Source: Acidobacteriota bacterium
Lineage (GTDB): Bacteria; Acidobacteriota; Terriglobia; Terriglobales; Acidobacteriaceae
Length of the DNA: 7,372 bases
Reading direction: 5' to 3'
NCBI GenBank assembly: GCA_003224835.1
Contig: QHZX01000026.1
Location: forward strand, 1-7,372
Shown here: piece after piece, positions 6,745-7,372 of the stretch
Position numbering within the stretch: the stretch's first letter is position 1
How the letters are laid out: each line of letters opens with the position of its first letter
Translations under genes and position numbers: made by a program
The notes under the pieces: model-generated
Seen by the model: only the letters and a program-made list of their open reading frames with translations
Told to the model about the DNA's origin: nothing
Database searches by the model: none

Positions 6745-6773
6745 TTGACAAGCCCTCTCGGTTCATTGATAAA
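6745..6773 (+). promoter_or_regulatory. sigma-70-like promoter of the right-edge gene
   Basis: A perfect TTGACA (6745-6750) is followed after exactly 17 bp by GATAAA (6768-6773), four of six matches to the -10 consensus, in an AT-rich stretch. Transcription would start near 6780, giving a leader of roughly 245 nt before the GTG at 7027. Confidence 0.5.
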
Positions 6774-6798
6774 TCGTTTTAATATTTTTTTCCGAGAG
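6755..6798 (+). repeat. 7-bp inverted repeat straddling the promoter's -10 box
   Basis: CTCTCGG (6755-6761) and CCGAGAG (6792-6798) are perfect arms separated by 30 very AT-rich bases that contain the -10 box and the expected start site. This could be an operator. Paired 7-mers at this distance are not rare by chance, so its position is the main reason to list it. Confidence 0.3.
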
Positions 6799-7026
6799 TT
6801 GAAGAAAGACCAAAGCCGTTCATTTTAAGTTGGGCTCATCTGCCTGGTTTCTGCATTCTTGTTTCTGAACCGTGAGTCAGTGCTCCTGTACGGCAGATTT
6901 TGCTTGGGACGTTCGAGTGCACCGCGAATCAATAGCATTCTGAGAATTGTCGTCAGGACGAAATGAATTATTGCTTGAATACGTCTGATTATTTGTGAGA
7001 TCGTAGCGCCATTCCGGGAGGCCACA
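6774..7026 (+). other. leader region of the right-edge gene
   Basis: About 250 bases with no reading frame of note lie between the promoter and the GTG start. TTTCTGAACCGT at 6862-6873 repeats a copy at 6700-6711 upstream of the promoter. ATTCTGAGAAT forms a tiny palindrome near 6940. I see no recognisable riboswitch. Confidence 0.35.
7016..7021 (+). promoter_or_regulatory. ribosome binding site fixing the GTG start
   Basis: GGGAGG ends five bases before GTG 7027. It is the best Shine-Dalgarno sequence in the window, and the GTG begins a classical signal peptide. This start is therefore chosen with good confidence. Confidence 0.7.
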
Positions 7027-7372
7027 GTGAAAAGCCAACGCAGAAGTCTTGTCTCGATTGTTGTCGTAGTCTTGGCACTTCTTTCCAGCTCGACGATTCT
7101 GCGGGCCGACGTGACCGGTTCCATAACCGGCGTTGTGCATGATCGCGCCAACGCGGTGATCACAGGGGCTAAGGTCACAGTGACAAATGTAAAAACCAAC
7201 CTTAGCCAGCAAGTTGCCTCGGGTTCCGACGGTTCTTACCACTTTCTCGCTTTGCCCGCCGGCACGTACAAAGTCAGTGCGACCGCGAGCGGCTTCCGCG
7301 TCTACAACGCGACTGACATTGTCCTGCAAGTCAACGATCAGCTAAGCATTAATATCACGCTGGACGTGGGCA
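7027..7372 (+). CDS. N-terminus of a carboxypeptidase-regulatory-like / probable TonB-dependent receptor, cut by window edge
   Basis: The visible 115 residues start with a Sec signal peptide: positive MKSQRRS, a hydrophobic core VSIVVVVLALLSSS, and a likely cleavage after LRA (25-27). An immunoglobulin-like carboxypeptidase-regulatory (Cna-B-like) fold follows, with SITGVVHDRANAVITGAKVT from 32 and the GSDGSYHFLALPAGTYKVSA strand-turn motif near 66-85. In Acidobacteriota this arrangement normally begins outer-membrane Oar/TonB-dependent receptors of about 1000 residues, which import large nutrients. No plug or barrel can be seen because the frame is still open at the right edge, so other secreted proteins with this domain remain possible. 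Minus-strand frames over this gene are shadows. It has its own promoter and is probably transcribed independently of the dehydrogenase operon. Confidence 0.88.
   Translation, partial: MKSQRRSLVSIVVVVLALLSSSTILRADVTGSITGVVHDRANAVITGAKVTVTNVKTNLSQQVASGSDGSYHFLALPAGTYKVSATASGFRVYNATDIVLQVNDQLSINITLDVG

Noticed and set aside
6825..7329. Minus frames of 124 and 150 codons at the right end
   Set aside because: They are antisense to the receptor gene, whose plus frame has a strong ribosome site, a signal peptide and a domain match.
1..7372. CRISPR array, insertion sequence, integrase or toxin-antitoxin system
   Set aside because: No regularly spaced repeats, transposase-like frames, long terminal inverted repeats or small paired genes were seen. 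The tRNA has no integrase or duplicated 3' end beside it.

Overview
The window most resembles a chromosomal stretch of an acidobacterium (Acidobacteriota), probably from soil. The inference rests on three gene types found together: a planctomycete-type PSD1 cytochrome, a GMC dehydrogenase paired with a Tat-exported 'gluconate 2-dehydrogenase subunit 3' protein, and an outer-membrane protein with an N-terminal carboxypeptidase-regulatory-like domain. No plasmid, phage, transposase or CRISPR sequence is visible.

Layout. Positions 1-3101 (minus strand) hold one long open frame of at least 1033 codons. It encodes a membrane-anchored PSC1/PSCyt2/PSD1 c-type cytochrome protein. The frame runs off the left edge, and by family comparison only about ten codons are missing. 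Plus-strand open frames lying over it are antisense shadows. Positions 3168-3520 (plus) look like a decayed gene: two coding-like frames joined by one apparent frameshift, with no start codon. Positions 3521-3734 form a control region with a TTGACA promoter, a short direct repeat and two inverted repeats. It precedes a two-gene plus-strand operon: a Tat-signal subunit-3 protein (3735-4442, TTG start) and a 565-residue GMC flavoprotein (4456-6153). A tRNA-Leu(UAA) lies on the minus strand at 6268-6356. Positions 6357-7026 contain no convincing gene, but a good promoter and a leader of roughly 245 nt there serve the last gene. That gene (7027 to the right edge, plus) begins a secreted protein, probably a TonB-dependent receptor of the acidobacterial Oar-like type.

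How the genes may work together. The subunit-3 and GMC proteins should form a periplasmic FAD dehydrogenase. The large protein has no signal of its own and would be carried out by the Tat signal of the small one. The flavoprotein has a cysteine pattern matching the 3Fe-4S ligand spacing I recall for bacterial FAD-glucose dehydrogenase, so electrons probably leave through an Fe-S cluster. The usual cytochrome c subunit is absent from the window. The divergent PSD1 protein has two CxxCH haem motifs, but any electron transfer between the two is speculation. The substrate cannot be read from the sequence.

The points most worth a second look are the Fe-S cysteine cluster and the unusual active-site threonine of the GMC protein, the frameshifted relic, and the inverted repeats at both promoters. 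I found no clear evidence for a wholly new system.
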